From assembly GCA_008508345.1 (NCBI GenBank), contig QNGE01000278.1:3400-67399 (forward strand): a stretch of 64,000 nucleotides of DNA. The letters run 5' to 3'. The stretch comes from Paragonimus westermani (lineage: Eukaryota; Platyhelminthes; Trematoda; Plagiorchiida; Troglotrematidae). Below the pieces are notes generated by a model. That model worked only from the letters and a program-made list of their open reading frames with translations, was not told the DNA's origin and did no database searches. Shown in pieces: positions 1 through 11,520 of this stretch; within the stretch, counting starts at the first letter, position 1; each line of letters starts with the position of its first letter. The position numbers and the translations under genes are program-made.

Positions 1-674
1 AACTCATTAGGAGGCAAAATGCTTGAATATTTACTACACTTCAGCCAGTTCTTCAAGTGAATGAAAAACGTGTCAACTAGTCTTTGACCACAACGGGAAA
101 TCCTTGTAGCATTCAACATTATATAGTGACTGAAGGTTTTCCTTTTTGTAGGCCATCCTTGTAGAACTAAATTTGGGCTGATGACTTAAGTTTGTACGGC
201 GTAATATATCACTTACGAAATATTTGTATAGAGGGTAATCAGACTTTCTTTTGAATTTTTTCAGACGCCATTCTATGGAGCACATCAGGATTTTTCGCTT
301 AAAAACCCAGCTTTACTATTCTGTAGTCGCAACTTCAAGTTACGAAATCAGGAGATTCTCATTTACGTTTGTAACACGGTTTCATACGTACTCGTTAGTT
401 GCTACATGTGAAAGCAGTGCTGGCGACGTTTGTGACAACGTTCACTGTGACGGAAGTGAAAACCTTCTGACTAATAGGATTAGGGATGGCGTCCGCTGTT
501 GCTGGTACTGAATGACCAGAACATAGGCCATGGCACCAAAATTTTGTGGAAGGCGATGTTTGACATCATTTTTCAAAGAAGACGAACTCTGCAATGTTTT
601 CGAGTGACGTATAGTTTAAGACGATTTAGCAAAGTGGAATCACAGTCTTAGCAATTGGCTTTCAGGTGACACGT
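1..674. other. Unique left flank, no gene seen
   Basis: No open frame here has recognisable motifs, and the sequence does not align with the DNA just before the right duplication copy (47870-48550). It therefore appears to lie outside the duplicated unit. The short open frames on both strands (up to 86 codons) have no supporting evidence. Confidence 0.5.
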
Positions 675-3649
675 CATGATTCGATTCAGTGTATCAGGCT
701 ATCAACCTGTTCAATTGAGCAGCATCTGGGAATCCCTCCATGTGTGCCTAACAAGTGACAGGCAGAAATTTACTGAGATAAGCAGAGTTAAGCATGCGAA
801 TTGAGACGGACCGCCTGTCTGAAAAATGCTTGAAGTGGCGGATGTGGTTTTCATTGTTCTGAAGACTACAGAAAAGCAGAGGTAGCAGATTGCGTTTGCG
901 GTCTCATCAGAGAAGAATTTAGAATTAAACGTGGGGTATCTAGGTGAAACCAATAGAAGCAACCAGTTTGAGTTCTTAAAACTAGCTTACTACTCAAACA
1001 TCCCAACAAACGGATTATACCGAATTAGTTTGCTCTCATTTTCATGGGGTGCAGACTACCGAATTAAGATTTGAACATCATTTGTTTAGCCGAGTCATCC
1101 TGTATGGCAAAATTCGCGTGCCAGAAATGAGTCGTTACCCATGAGCCAAACCACTGATTGCTTACAAGCATTCATCGTTGATCAACTTACTGATATCACG
1201 TACACCATTTTCGAAGAAACTCACGAACAACTGACCGCGTCGTGAAGTTTCCACACCGCACTGTATTTCTTTCACACCCACTCGAATACATGAGGGGTTT
1301 AATAATCACTGTGTGAGTTTTGGTGCCCTGTCTTGCAGGTTCGTGTACACATCTATCAGTTTAGATGAAAGTGGGGTCCGCTGGACACTTTTCGTCTCGC
1401 AATGAATGCATCCCAGTTCTTGATCAACTCCAAATCAAATGGTAACTGTTCAAAAAGTAATTGAGCATCAACCGGTTTTGCCTAGCACAGCAGCCGGATC
1501 ATGTGGAGGAAGACGACTACATTGTGATCTCCGTTGACTAACGGCCAAAACGTCCGAAATTTTCACCGCATCATCTGATGGGACCTTCTAGTGTTCTGAG
1601 AGCTGTTTCGGACAAACTAACACCCGCCTGTACATAGGGGTTAGTAAGTAGTTTGCTGAAAACAATGCACTGATCGATTGAGGTGGTGGTACAGGGTGTG
1701 TTGGGTTAAAACAGCCGAAGTTTGCTAAAAGGTTTCCGCTGATCACTATGCTGTCAAGAAATTCATTGTCAGCTTACCACGATTTCTCAAAATACATTGG
1801 TTTCCTTCCTGTCTCTTTGGCAGTCAAAATCTGGTGGTCACCTCATTCTAAATATATGACTCATGATTTATCCCCATAAGACTAGTTTATATGCTTGCGT
1901 CCAGCCTACCCCAAATACCATTGGATGTTCAACCAGTTTGTCTGGTCTGGCGGGGATTCTGTGTCGGTAATAAGATGTCACTGATGAACCTAGTTATCAG
2001 ATGCTCACAATTTTTGAACTGTGCTATAAAATGAAGTGATTAACACGCTTGGTCTAAAACCGGGCAAGCAGAAACCCTGCAGCTGTATATGCTGAAGCTG
2101 ACACGTGATCGAAACTTCCTAATCATTTCATAGTCACGGGCTAAAGTTGGTTTCAAATATCCGTAACACCGGTTATTATAAAAGGAGATGGTCTAAAACT
2201 CGTGATTAACTATCGCAACCAATTAAAGCAGATTAGGATATACACTAGTGATGGGCTCTAGAAAGAGGAACAACTACCGCCTAACGAAGGCTGACCGGGA
2301 GGAGTGTGTGAATGTCAATGTTCAGATCAAGTACGGATGATGTACAATTTGAAACAGTTGAGATCTTCGACGTTTTGATTGAAAAGTCGAAAAGGGTCAT
2401 TAGTACCCACCGACGAACGCTATCGTCTATTGTTGAGCATACGGGTTGTCTTCGAGACAATAAGAATTCTTATGACTTTATGAAAATACATGCCGTCCGT
2501 TCATCAGGAAGCACAGCGTTAAATATATTTATGCTCTACACTTAAAACTATCAATTCTACTACTGCCATCTGAATAAGCACGGTGGAATCTGATCGTAAA
2601 TTTTCCTCCAATATTTTGGAACCCTCAATTTTTGGACTTAACATTTTGTACAATTTTATACAGACAATTGATCACAGCTTTCAAGAAGTCATGTATTTCA
2701 CACAATAGACCCGTGAGCCATATCAAAGTTATGTTTGCCGGCACTATTCCCTTCCAGCAAAATAGCACTGAAGGTTTCGGAGTGGTATGTTCAAATGTTT
2801 GTGGACAAACGTTCATTCTGTGGAATAATTGAGATTTTGCATTAACCTATCTCTTCGTGATCTAGTGAATATATTTTTCTCTTTATTGCATGGCTCAAAA
2901 CCCCCAGAGTCTCGTTCACGAATGTTGGATAAAAATGTTGAGAAACAGAAACATTTCTTCCGGCATATAAAAGTCCGCTGGAAATTCCACTCCGTGCGGT
3001 TTACTGAACACAAAATTTGACGTTTCGAAGCAAGACAACACAATTGTGAAAACTTAGCAGGATCATGAATTCACAACTACACCAATTGTGTAAACCAAAA
3101 TTGTGGTCTCTTAGATTTCTGCTGGAAGGTGGTAATGTATTCATCACTTCTCTGTAAGTATTTCGTTTAGATATTGTAATGTGATACGTTGATTATAGGC
3201 AACAGCAACTTAAAGTAGACAACTTTGGGGAAATGTGGAAAATGTTTGTTGAGTGTAACCCTGTTACTATCCCGGATATAACAGCGCGCCGTTTACATAC
3301 TTTGATATGCCGAAAACGTTCAGCGAAAATGTAGTGTTGTACTCATCAGAACTGCTGAGGATCTATGTAATCAGTTTTCGATCCATTTTGATTGTCACCA
3401 AGCCCTTCCACGCCATCCTGAATATCTTATTAGGCTGCGCTCTCAGAACGTTTGAAGAAATTGTTTGGCTGCCGTGGCCTTACTTTTCAAACTCCACCTA
3501 ACAGAGTTGACTACATTTGGAAGATTCTCAGTGGACTATATGGAAGACCTCTGCAGACCAATAATGTGTACCAAAATATGTTCCATTGCTTCGCTGTAAT
3601 ACGGTGAAAAATTTGATAGCCCGATCTGACTACTTGCGCTGGTTCCACT

Positions 3650-3835
3650 TGTATTTTGAATTCACACGCCTGCAGTTTACTAATATTTTTCAACACAGCA
3701 ATTTTTATTTAATCTACAGAACAGTCTCTTCAGAGCAACAGGTCCACTCAAGTCTCACCTGTCTTAGCTACCCTCAACAAAGTAATATGGCCGATATTTC
3801 TGAACAAGTTTCTTTGGGTAATCAAAATTCTATCA
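3650..3835. other. Segment present only in the left copy
   Basis: Alignment of the two copies breaks here. Left sequence near 3640 aligns with right near 53035, and alignment resumes at 3847/53073 (TACTGATTGATTGAT in both). About 180 bases are therefore extra on the left or lost on the right. The segment has a polypyrimidine-like stretch followed by CTACAG and a short open frame, but no recognisable protein. Confidence 0.5.
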
Positions 3836-4289
3836 ACAAACACAACTACTGATTGATTGATAATATACAGGAACAATTTATTCATTTTCGTTTCGATTAT
3901 GTGTTGCAGATGATAGAATATCGGAAATCCCGATAACCATTGAACAAACCACCTGAAGAATTAAACACTTGTCTATACAAGCTGGTCCCTCGTATGAACT
4001 CTCCCTATATTTGACCAGAAAAGAAAAGAAACATTCTAAATCTGGTTTATCTGTTACGTGTGAGTTCGTGAAGAAATTTATTTTATTCATAACTTGCATC
4101 CAAAAATCAGTGGTAATCAAATTATCGAACGGAATTAAAGAGATTCTTTTCTTCCACAAAGTCAGTAGGTTAGAAACGCTCCATAAAATGGTGTTCTCAG
4201 CGTGCTCTCGGGAACAGTCAAGCATACAGCATTGCTGAGTTAGGAACTTCGTAGCATATGAAGGCCCTCTCTAAAAACGCCTTCAATCG

Positions 4290-4760
4290 CAAGTAATTTT
4301 GGCGCACCAGCTATGATGATGAAGCCTGGGATATGAGCTGGTCTTGCATGTCACATTTGCATCTTCCACTCCCAGTCTGGCCAATATACTATACCCAGAC
4401 CAAGCCGTATGGGAAGAGCATGATTACTAAGTGACTGGAATTGCGTGAGTGAACTTACCCTGAGCAACCAGACCGGCGCCTTAGCGGCAAACTTAGCAAA
4501 CTGCTTTCACCTTCTTATTCAACCGTGACTGAGAGATTTAGGTGGACAGGAATGGAACCTTCAATCATTCTTTCTACTTGTTTCTTGCTTTGTCCAATCA
4601 ACAACACGTCGTCGAAGTATCGTTTGTACAGAATCAGTGCGTCCATAACTAGAGCAGCCTAACTTCATTGAACACCCTAGTTGATGCCGTTCAGATGGAT
4701 CTACAAAAGTTCACTGTACCGTAAGCCAACGTTGACAGGACAATAAAGGAACTACATGAG
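4290..4760 (-). mobile_element. Penelope-like element remnant (left copy)
   Basis: On the minus strand, bases around 4560-4640 translate to YKRYFDDVLLIGQSKKQVER. This has the shape of motif C of a Penelope-like reverse transcriptase: an aromatic-x-D-D box followed by a charged helix. Further along the same strand, near 4340-4420, a frame reads YGLVWV, a stop, then YIGQTG, resembling the GIY-YIG endonuclease core that follows the RT in Penelope-like elements. The gap between the two motifs is far shorter than in an intact element, and frames shift and stop. It is an old, internally deleted relic. The diverged right-hand partner at 53520-54000 shows that it was present before the duplication. 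The endonuclease assignment is weaker than the RT assignment. Confidence 0.45.
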
Positions 4761-5091
4761 TTTCGCTCCGATTGCATAGAACAGATCACTAGTACGTATA
4801 GTAGATTACACAGCGTCAAGATTATCTTTCCAGATTAGATTGCAAAATGAACGAACAGTTCTGTATAAAAGGTTTCAGAACGTTTCATCCGGAAGCAGAG
4901 CAAACTTACTCTCGAGAAAAACCGCTAGTGAAAGTACATCAAAGGGCTGTCTCCATCGAAATCCACTTCAAAGGTGATTGCCTGAATAAACCATCGGGGA
5001 AGTGATCGGTGGCGCGTTGAAACGTGTGCCTTACGAAGCAAAGTTTATTCTGTTCTCACAAAGTTACCTCTAACCGCGATCAAAAAGCAAA

Positions 5092-5337
5092 GTGTCATGC
5101 TTTTTACCAGCTATGATATCTATCAATTTCCCTGCCCTTTTGAAAACATACGTTCTTGCAACAGAAAGGCTGCTTGAAACCAAAGTAAACGATCACATCT
5201 CGAAGCGGTTGACAACTGCACTGACTCGTACGCCAATGGATGACACTCAGCGAGAACAGGCCGCCGCTTCATCCATCGCAAGACACATAGAGACCAAAGT
5301 CACAGCGTCAACGTCGCATCCTCGTTTGAGATCTTGA
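5092..5337 (+). CDS. Uncharacterised 81-codon open frame (left)
   Basis: An 81-residue frame rich in Thr, Ala, Arg and charged residues, predicted mostly helical after residue 15. It has no signal peptide and no family I recognise. A possible splice acceptor (TTTTTACCAG) lies just inside the frame, so it could be an exon starting near 5111. The copy at 54334-54579 is identical, but both lie in a near-identical tract, so the identity says nothing about selection. It may be non-coding. Confidence 0.15.
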   Translation: MSCFLPAMISINFPALLKTYVLATERLLETKVNDHISKRLTTALTRTPMDDTQREQAAASSIARHIETKVTASTSHPRLRS

Positions 5338-7206
5338 TGAGCACACACAGACCATACATTTTCGAGTATAGTGAACCGCCGTTGGTCAGCCGTCGACAGC
5401 CGGTTCTGTGTGCACAAAAACGACTGACTGTCAACCTTTGTATCCCGTGGATATAGCCGTGAGTATCAACCACGATTTGTCATTTTGATCGTTTCATTTT
5501 GGTCATGTTGGTTTGGTATTCATGTCAGTCACACGTTTATGACTGACAGCAGTGTGCAAAAGGAATCCACCTCGTAATACTTGTATTCCGATTATCCTAT
5601 TCTAACGGCTAAAAGGTACAAAATGCTCCAGAAAAATTATGCTTGAACGTCATTATTTCGGTGTAGACATCTGTAAATCTAAATTTAATGGATGTGCACA
5701 TGAAAACAAGCACTACGTTCCATTACGCAGGAGTTCTTAGCGACTTGTTCTAGCGACGTCTCGGTGACCGCTCTTCAGGATTTTGTAGCGTACAGCATTC
5801 CTGCTGGGTTGTATGCCAGGTTTCAAACAGCAAGAATGCTGGAAACCGAAGGTAACTTTCAGAAACATATATGTGCGTCGTGTGGAAAGCATTCGCAATA
5901 CGTTTGTCGATGAAATACTGTCGATGATGTGGACACACATCAGCCCGACAAACTTGTGTCTCCATTTGTGACTCGTGGTGTGCATGGAGTACAGTGGATA
6001 TCTAGCAACAAACGACTTCCCAGTCAAATCGTGTTTAGCGGTCACAACAACCTTACGCTTATCAGTTCAGAGAATTTGCATCGGAGCTGTACGAATGATA
6101 GCAGTCATCATTTAACCAGACTTTCATGTTTCAGTGTTGCAAATGTCCTCGTGTACCCGCCCGAAACATAAACATGCTACGCAACATCAGTTTATTCGGT
6201 GTTCTCAGTAATGGTGACGTCTTGTGACTTATGTGAAAAGATCATTTACACCTGTATGGTTGGTTCTATATCTTTTTGTTCCAAGTAGGCGGTCCTCATA
6301 GGCTTTATATATTCTACGGACCTCGCAGATACACCATGTCAACTGTAGAAATTTTCCAGTGATCGGTTAAACCCGGTACGTTCAAATCCAACCATTCTCA
6401 TGTGCTGATCCGTTCTCAAAATACCCGCGTTGCTTGGTTTCAATATGTCGACATGTAGTTACGATGAGAGTCCGAAACGCAAAGTCACTTCATAAACCGC
6501 GAAAGCCCTATCACGGTTCATTGCAATGCCATCAGAAAAATTCACGAATATATTTGATTTTCACCAGAAAGCTTGCCACAGTGCAATATTCCAAGCAGTT
6601 TTACAACTTTGACCGAAACGATTTGGAGAGAAAACATTCCATACGTCAAAGAGTTAGAGCGGATGAATTGAGTTGAATCTTTTCACAAGAATGCACTGGT
6701 GATCCAATATGAGCCAGCAATATCACAGATAGTGATGGCTATTCCCAAAGATAAGGACCATTGGTTGACGAGGCCGGCTGCTGTGGTTTTGCCTGTAATC
6801 AACGAACAGATAAAAGTGATTCAGCTGTGAGAATAGTGAGGCCCTACGAGACGATGTTAACATGTGCGCAGCACGTTTGAAAATACGAACGAATGATACA
6901 TGTTATCATGAATTGCACAATTTCTCTCCATATAATCATCCATTAAAAACTGACTCTACCAAGAAACCAATGATGGTAAACTGAGGTTGATGGCCGACAT
7001 ACTATTCTGTTCAAGCCACACAATTCATAAATGATCTAAGCTGTCGCATACCTGTGGAACTTCGGTTATCTCATGTGGAAAAGATGTACTAGAGTTTCTG
7101 CCTTGATGGAGCTCGTCGGTAGTAAATTCTCTTGCCATGACCAGCAGTAGAACTGCGATCGCGAGTCAACGATTCCATCTATTGCAACTTTGAGCTTACA
7201 TCGTGC

Positions 7207-7713
7207 ATGAGTGACGGCAACGTATTCTACTGTTTCGTGTGTAAGCCGTACATGAGCATTAACAATCACGTTGCATACGGGTTTTATGGATTGAGAATCC
7301 ATTGCATTTTATTCATTTTCTTCATTTGTTCATCAATTTTTGTGGCATCTCCGTGCGATCTAGTCGTTCTCAACTTTCTGTCAGAACCACTGTTCTGCAT
7401 CAAGAACACTGGTATTGTAAGAATTTCTCATCTGGAAAATGAATACATGGGGTATAGACTTCAACAACACGGCAGACGGAAGCGCGTATTAACAAAGAGC
7501 ACGAAGTCAAGGACGTCAATAGTGCTACGGTCGCTAATGCCCAGTTCGAGTATGGAAAACACTATGTCATGCCAAAGTGCACTCCTGTATTTGCTGCCGG
7601 TCGCCTCAATATCCAAATGCATGCCCGCCACATTACTGGCCAATAAAATGAGTAGTGTATTGCGATCGCTTGTCCCAGCTACACTATTTTGCAGAGATAG
7701 GTTCGAAGACTAG
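7207..7713 (+). CDS. Uncharacterised 168-residue open frame with hydrophobic N-terminal segment (left)
   Basis: This is the longest intact non-transposon frame in the window, apart from frames that run through the N gap. From the second Met (residue 16) there is a hydrophobic run, HCILFIFFICSSIFVA, that would serve as a signal peptide or anchor. A basic patch (HGRRKRVLTKSTKSR) and a Ser/Leu/Met-rich tail follow. I recognise no family. The right copy differs at one residue (Phe10 to Ser), but both lie in the near-identical tract, so conservation is uninformative. An overlapping minus-strand frame (7461-7643) is also open and could equally be the real signal. A chance frame of this length is possible. 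Confidence 0.22.
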   Translation: MSDGNVFYCFVCKPYMSINNHVAYGFYGLRIHCILFIFFICSSIFVASPCDLVVLNFLSEPLFCIKNTGIVRISHLENEYMGYRLQQHGRRKRVLTKSTKSRTSIVLRSLMPSSSMENTMSCQSALLYLLPVASISKCMPATLLANKMSSVLRSLVPATLFCRDRFED

Positions 7714-8964
7714 CAGCGTGTTGATGTGTAATACGACCTAGTAGCCTTAAATATTCGGATTCATAGTAAACGCATAGTGATGCCCGTAAATCTTGTAATG
7801 TGAACAACGCCTCCTTTCGTTACTCGCTATCTTGTACAGTTTGTCATATGAAACAGGTGTGTTTCTGATGATCGCGTGTATTTATCAGAACAAAACCTTG
7901 CTGGATCAGCCAATCAACTGAGTGCTAACTCAGGGCAATATGGTGTTTATTTCTGGTACAAAGCGGACAGACATACAAGACACGCAAAGTGTAGGGCGGT
8001 TTTGCTGAATTAGGTCATCGACCGTTGCGGTCGGCGTTCAGTGCGCTTCCGACCTTTGGGGTGCAAAGAGATGTAAGATAAAGATGACATGCTGAGTCCT
8101 TCATCACAAGCTGTTTGGTTGAGCTGATGAAAGTTCTCATCTCCTCCATATGCGATGCTATGTTACCATATGATTCGGATTCATTCAGAATACTGTGAAC
8201 ACTTTCATCGCATTTGCTCTCAGCCGATTTTGAGACCTGAAAATCTCTGGTGTACGTTTGTTGTCTGCTTCACACAGTGGTCCACATGTGCTCGCGTCTG
8301 TGTCAAACATACGATAAACATCACTTCAATGCTTTGTATAGTCAGTTCAGAGAAATACGCAAGCCTCCTGCTCTCTAGCACGCCATGATGGAGATCACTG
8401 AAAGGAAGTTTTGTGTTTCTTGTAAAGATGCGAATGTAACAGAAGTTTCCATTTCCGTACATCCGAATTAGTAATAGGTTAAATGCTCTCACGATATTCT
8501 TCAATTTATATGAGATGTTGGGTGAGAGAGGAACCCACTTACCGAAAGAGCCGCGCGTAATATTTGCTCCCAGAATATAGCCGTGTCGTTTTCAAAGATA
8601 GCATCGAATGTAGTCGCCTATCCCGGAGCGACTTCGACGGAAACGAAATATCTTGAAACAAAACTTCGCAGCTGACGAACAACCACAAAGCAAATTGGGA
8701 TTGTAGCGTAATCGAAATTTGGCTTTGAATTTCGTGCCGTTGTAGGCAATGTGCTCGAGGATAATCCGAAAGATGCCCTGCGCCCATAGGTAACCGTTTT
8801 CAAAATTTATTAAAAATCATCTAACCCTATTAGCCAATGCAGGAACATTGGTTGGGTGGGTTTCTACATAACACTAAATCACTTGTGTACATGATTATTA
8901 TCCAGTTCAGTCCTCAGAGGTCTGATTTTACATGTCGCATATTCATTAGAGAAGGCTTGTTGAA

Positions 8965-9533
8965 TCTCTCGCCAACGATTCAAGTTGACACCGAGTTACG
9001 CGTGATGTGTTAATGCAGCAAGTGCCTTTCCACAATATTCAACGACGGTTGAAGAAGTCTATCTTCGAAACTGTTAATGAGAAGGCACTCGTGGAAAATG
9101 GATTCAATACGGTGCTAAATGTTTCAATGTACAGACAATTAAATCTCCCACCTCGAATGTGAGAATCCCCGGGAACTGAACAAGAAACGTGGCCGCACAA
9201 CGAATTCAACAGCGTACATACATGATGTTATATGCATTTGATCGAAATNTCTCTCGCCAACGATTCAAGTTGACACCGAGTTACGCGTGATGTGTTAATG
9301 CAGCAAGTGCCTTTCCACAATATTCAACGACGGTTGAAGAAGTCTATCTTCGAAACTGTTAATGAGAAGGCACTCGTGGAAAATGGATTCAATACGGTGC
9401 TAAATGTTTCAATGTACAGACAATTAAATCTCCCACCTCGAATGTGAGAATCCCCGGGAACTGAACAAGAAACGTGGCCGCACAACGAATTCAACAGCGT
9501 ACATACATGATGTTATATGCATTTGATCGAAAT
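8965..9533. repeat. 284-base exact direct repeat joined by one N (assembly scar)
   Basis: Bases 8965-9248 and 9250-9533 read as the same 284 bases, separated by a single N at 9249. The homologous place in the right copy (about 58270-58555) has the segment once. The simplest reading is that two contig ends with an undetected overlap were joined with an N, not that there is a biological tandem repeat. Confidence 0.9.
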
Positions 9534-10558
9534 TTGGTGTGACACCAGTTACTGAAAACTCTGCAGGTTTACTGTATGACCGCTTTGTGTATACGTTTGC
9601 TCAATTGTGTTATTCACTCTCCTTGGAATTTCGACCTGAACAACAACAAAAACAGGAGGCTTTTGAACCCGCTTTTTACATTTCTGGGACAATAATTGCA
9701 TCTTCCCCGCAAACTGCGCGGTGATATATTTTTCAACGCATCTTCAAGAAGTGCACCCCGTCATGCCAAATCTCGACACAGATTCAAATGGATCGTAAAA
9801 AGTTGTGAGCGTTGAGGCAGTTTCGGAAACCTTCTGAAAAAATTGCGTCGGCAGGAGGGACAGCTTCAAGGTTTAGTCTGTCAGAATACATGACTTTCCA
9901 AGAAAGTACTTCACATGTTCTACAAGACTGCCGAGATATGCAGGTAAGATAGTGCAATTGTTTTGGTTGAGCGGTAGACGTTACCCTAGTTCATCTGTGG
10001 AGAACAGGGTTCATTTCAACCATTCTTTGGTGTCCTTGAAAGAAACAGGCATCCCTGTCTCAGATTTATTTTAAGAAAGAGGCCTGTAAAGACAAACTGA
10101 GAGTGAGTATATGTGAATCAGATCGATGAGTATTTTCAAGGTTCGGCGCAGCGAGAAAAAATGCATATCTTGCGATACGAATTCATAAAACGTAGACATG
10201 ATGGCGCACTTGGTATTCGCTAAGGAGCTGAAGTATACTTGCCTTGTAGTGCTCCAAAATCAAGTAACACGTTGTTGTCTCTGTGGTATTGAAGGTTTGC
10301 GGCAAACGTCGAACCTGGCGGCTCTTTTTGCTAACTTGTAAGCATAGCATTTTAGTGAGAGCAAATAAAATGCACACGCGTTGCTAGTCATCCGACAAGT
10401 ATGCCGCGGTTTGCACAGCTGCAGCTGTCAAGGTACAGCAAACGAAGGCTAAGCGGTGAGGTTAACGCTTTTTGTGAACACAACAACGAATTGATTCCCA
10501 ATATGATCGGTTGTCTTATGAAACTAAGGTTCTTGTAACCTATGCCACGTTTTAAACT

Positions 10559-10956
10559 NNNNNNNNNNNNNNNNNNNNNNNNNNNNNNNNNNNNNNNNNN
10601 NNNNNNNNNNNNNNNNNNNNNNNNNNNNNNNNNNNNNNNNNNNNNNNNNNNNNNNNNNNNNNNNNNNNNNNNNNNNNNNNNNNNNNNNNNNNNNNNNNNN
10701 NNNNNNNNNNNNNNNNNNNNNNNNNNNNNNNNNNNNNNNNNNNNNNNNNNNNNNNNNNNNNNNNNNNNNNNNNNNNNNNNNNNNNNNNNNNNNNNNNNNN
10801 NNNNNNNNNNNNNNNNNNNNNNNNNNNNNNNNNNNNNNNNNNNNNNNNNNNNNNNNNNNNNNNNNNNNNNNNNNNNNNNNNNNNNNNNNNNNNNNNNNNN
10901 NNNNNNNNNNNNNNNNNNNNNNNNNNNNNNNNNNNNNNNNNNNNNNNNNNNNNNNN
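10559..10956. other. Assembly gap of 398 N
   Basis: Unknown sequence. Just left of it the sequence aligns with the right copy near 59570. To its right (10957 to about 11480) I see no clear partner. The gap therefore coincides with a place where the two copies differ in content. Any open frames drawn through the Ns are meaningless. Confidence 0.98.
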
Positions 10957-11520
10957 TGTCCTCCAACGATCCATCCCGTATCTCTGCCGTATTTATCACG
11001 CGATTATCTCGATCCGCGATCATCTCGAACCGCTGCTACTGAATAGTGGTGTGAGTAGTATGGTGCGACCGTATCTCCTCACTACACTGCCATATGAAAA
11101 TGCTCAGCCCAGTTCGTCGGTGAGAAAATCTTAGTGGCTGGGCGAAAGTGAAATAAATAGAAACTGACTGGGGCGTGCAAAACCGTGTTGCTATCTGATG
11201 CTTCCTATGATAGCTGGGAAGTAAACGTTGTAAACACAAGCAAATCTATAAAGGAAACATATGGATCGATAAAACAGATGCGCATGATACCACAAAACAG
11301 ATTAAGGGATGACATGACGCAGTTTTAATGACTACTGCATCAGAACATCAAGATATCTCAACAGCCGACCATGAACGTGCACTTACCACTCGCAGAAATT
11401 CAGATTTATGCAGGCTGTCGTCAAAGCTGTCAAAGCGATTCACTTTCCGAACATCAAACAGTGATCTCTTCAGGAAACCGAACAGTGCTCGCCGAAGTAA
11501 AATGCTTATAGTCCTACATA

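Larger units (their letters stand above)
4876..7960. repeat. Near-identical tract shared with 54118-57204 (left)
   Basis: Starting abruptly at CAGAACGTTTCATCCGG, the left and right copies become almost identical for about 3.1 kb. There are only scattered single-base changes (for example at 5529-5531 and 5639) and small indels near 6597. Identity falls off again after about 7960, where the right copy lacks about 38 bases. The sequence on either side is much more diverged. This is the pattern left by a gene-conversion tract or a much younger secondary exchange. Confidence 0.85.

Noticed and set aside
5737..6045. 102-codon minus-strand frame, identical in the right copy at 54979-55287
   Set aside because: It lies in the near-identical tract, so identity is not evidence of selection. 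It overlaps other open frames and has no motif.
7461..7643. 60-codon minus-strand frame opposite the 168-codon frame
   Set aside because: It looks protein-like, but no partner exon or clear splice site supports it over the plus-strand frame.
10388..11042. Long open frames on both strands through the gap
   Set aside because: They exist only because 398 Ns are translated as X.
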